Part shown: in pieces, positions 63,049 through 64,000 of the stretch
Numbering within the stretch: position 1 is the first letter of the stretch
Layout of the letters: every line of letters begins with the position of its first letter
Source of the DNA: Sardina pilchardus
Lineage: Eukaryota; Chordata; Actinopteri; Clupeiformes; Clupeidae
Reading direction: 5' to 3'
Assembly (NCBI RefSeq): GCF_963854185.1
Contig: NC_085010.1
Coordinates: forward strand, 3,960,329 to 4,024,328
DNA length: 64,000 nucleotides
The notes under the pieces: model-generated
The model's database searches: none
Told to the model about the DNA's origin: nothing
What the model saw: the letters and a program-made list of their open reading frames with translations, nothing else
Position numbers and translations under genes: made by a program

Positions 63049-64000
63049 CTGAGGAGAAGAGGAGGTGAACGCAGGCGATGAGGACAGGAAACAATGCTAT
63101 GGCCCACTGCCCCACTGCCCCACTACCCCCCCACACCCCCCAATGCAGAAAGGACAAGGTGCCTTTCAACAATGTACTCATTTAATGGTAGCCTTTCATT
63201 TGCTTGGTGCGCTATGAGTCAAGACTGTGACGGTCCAGCTACAACCGCACAGGTCTGGTGCCCTGTCGGCACTCGTCTACTGATCAGCTGTTTACATACA
63301 TACACTTACACACAATGCACACACTCCTGAGCCATTGCTAGTTGGCTTGTTATTTCACGCTATACTGTATAAAAATGACACAAGACGGAGCTGTTAGCTA
63401 TGGTGGCATGTTTATTGTTTGTCGAAGTTGACGCGTAGGCCTGGACAATGCATGAACATTTGCTTAACCGATAGCTACCGATTGGGTGCGTGACGTCCTC
63501 TCGTTTCGGCATCTGAAGGTCTGGTGACAAAGGAGAGCCGATAAGATGCTAAGACTTTTTATTGGTTCCGGGCGGGATTGGACTGTTCCATGAGGCGTAA
63601 TTATTGTAGGGGATTTCGAGACTATCCTAATGAAGCCGCCTCTAGGTTCAGCCTGTTCGCATATAACCAAGCTCTTTATTTGATAATGTATTTGATTGTA
63701 TTTGCTAGAGGCATAATGTAATATGTTTGTGCTTGTGGCTCAGAGTCTGTTTTGTCTATTGTGCGTTAATTGATTGTTTAGTGTTTACCTGTGTATGTTG
63801 AATGGTGCTGGCTGCCATGTATATGTTCCCCCTTGTCTAGTCTGATGTTAGTCTGGTCTGGGCCTAGGTAATGTGAGTATATGGCTCTGTATTTTGATTA
63901 GAGGCCAAAGTAGATGATTCACACTGTTTTTTGGAATTCTTGCAAGAATATTATTGTAAACTTTTTCCTTATTTATATTTTTTCCATGGACTCTTTTGCT
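63049..64000 (-). other. hmga2: HMGA2 intron 1 (partial, to window edge)
   Basis: No sequence encoding the first AT-hook or an initiator Met was found, so exon 1 and the promoter are outside. Nothing else is recognised. A C-rich stretch (63100-63145) and AT-rich DNA toward the edge are unremarkable. Confidence 0.6.

Overview
This is nuclear DNA from a vertebrate, almost certainly a ray-finned (teleost) fish. The genes are split by GT-AG introns. Very long (CA)n/(TG)n and (GA)n microsatellites occur every few kilobases. The proteins are vertebrate orthologues, and MGST1 is present as a tandem pair. A clupeiform-like fish is possible, but that is only an impression from base-composition habits. 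There are no operons, CRISPR arrays, or bacterial or viral genes.

Four genes can be supported, all on the minus strand, so transcription runs from right to left. Positions 1-2960 are non-coding flank. At 3397-4250 and 5485-6312 lie two complete three-coding-exon MGST1 paralogues (155 and 152 residues). Positions 6.9-18.9 kb are intergenic, with microsatellites and several low-repeat, TAAT-rich blocks that look like regulatory elements. DERA (deoxyribose-phosphate aldolase, nine coding exons, 318 residues, all catalytic residues present) occupies 19158-24515, with a CRE/CCAAT/ETS-type promoter just to its right. Positions 24.8-32.9 kb are intergenic again.

From about 32.95 kb to the right edge lies HMGA2, the AT-hook chromatin protein. 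It has a roughly 4.4-kb 3'UTR, coding exons 5, 4, 3 and 2 (human numbering), a 15.6-kb intron 3 and a 6.1-kb intron 2. Exon 1 lies beyond position 64000. The 3'UTR carries seven let-7 seed matches of 7 nt or longer, the hallmark of HMGA2 control by let-7.

The genes do not form a pathway. MGST1 is a membrane glutathione transferase/peroxidase, DERA works in deoxynucleoside catabolism, and HMGA2 is a developmental chromatin factor. Their shared orientation and neighbourhood is a synteny feature. The points most worth checking are: a one-base deficit in HMGA2 exon 2 that shifts the frame after the second AT-hook; a (CA)n tract starting 22 nt inside the intron after the 33-nt HMGA2 exon 4; the let-7 array; loss of the MGST1 sensor cysteine in both tandem copies; and a short tandem array of phased CACCTG E-boxes. 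I found no clearly new molecular system.
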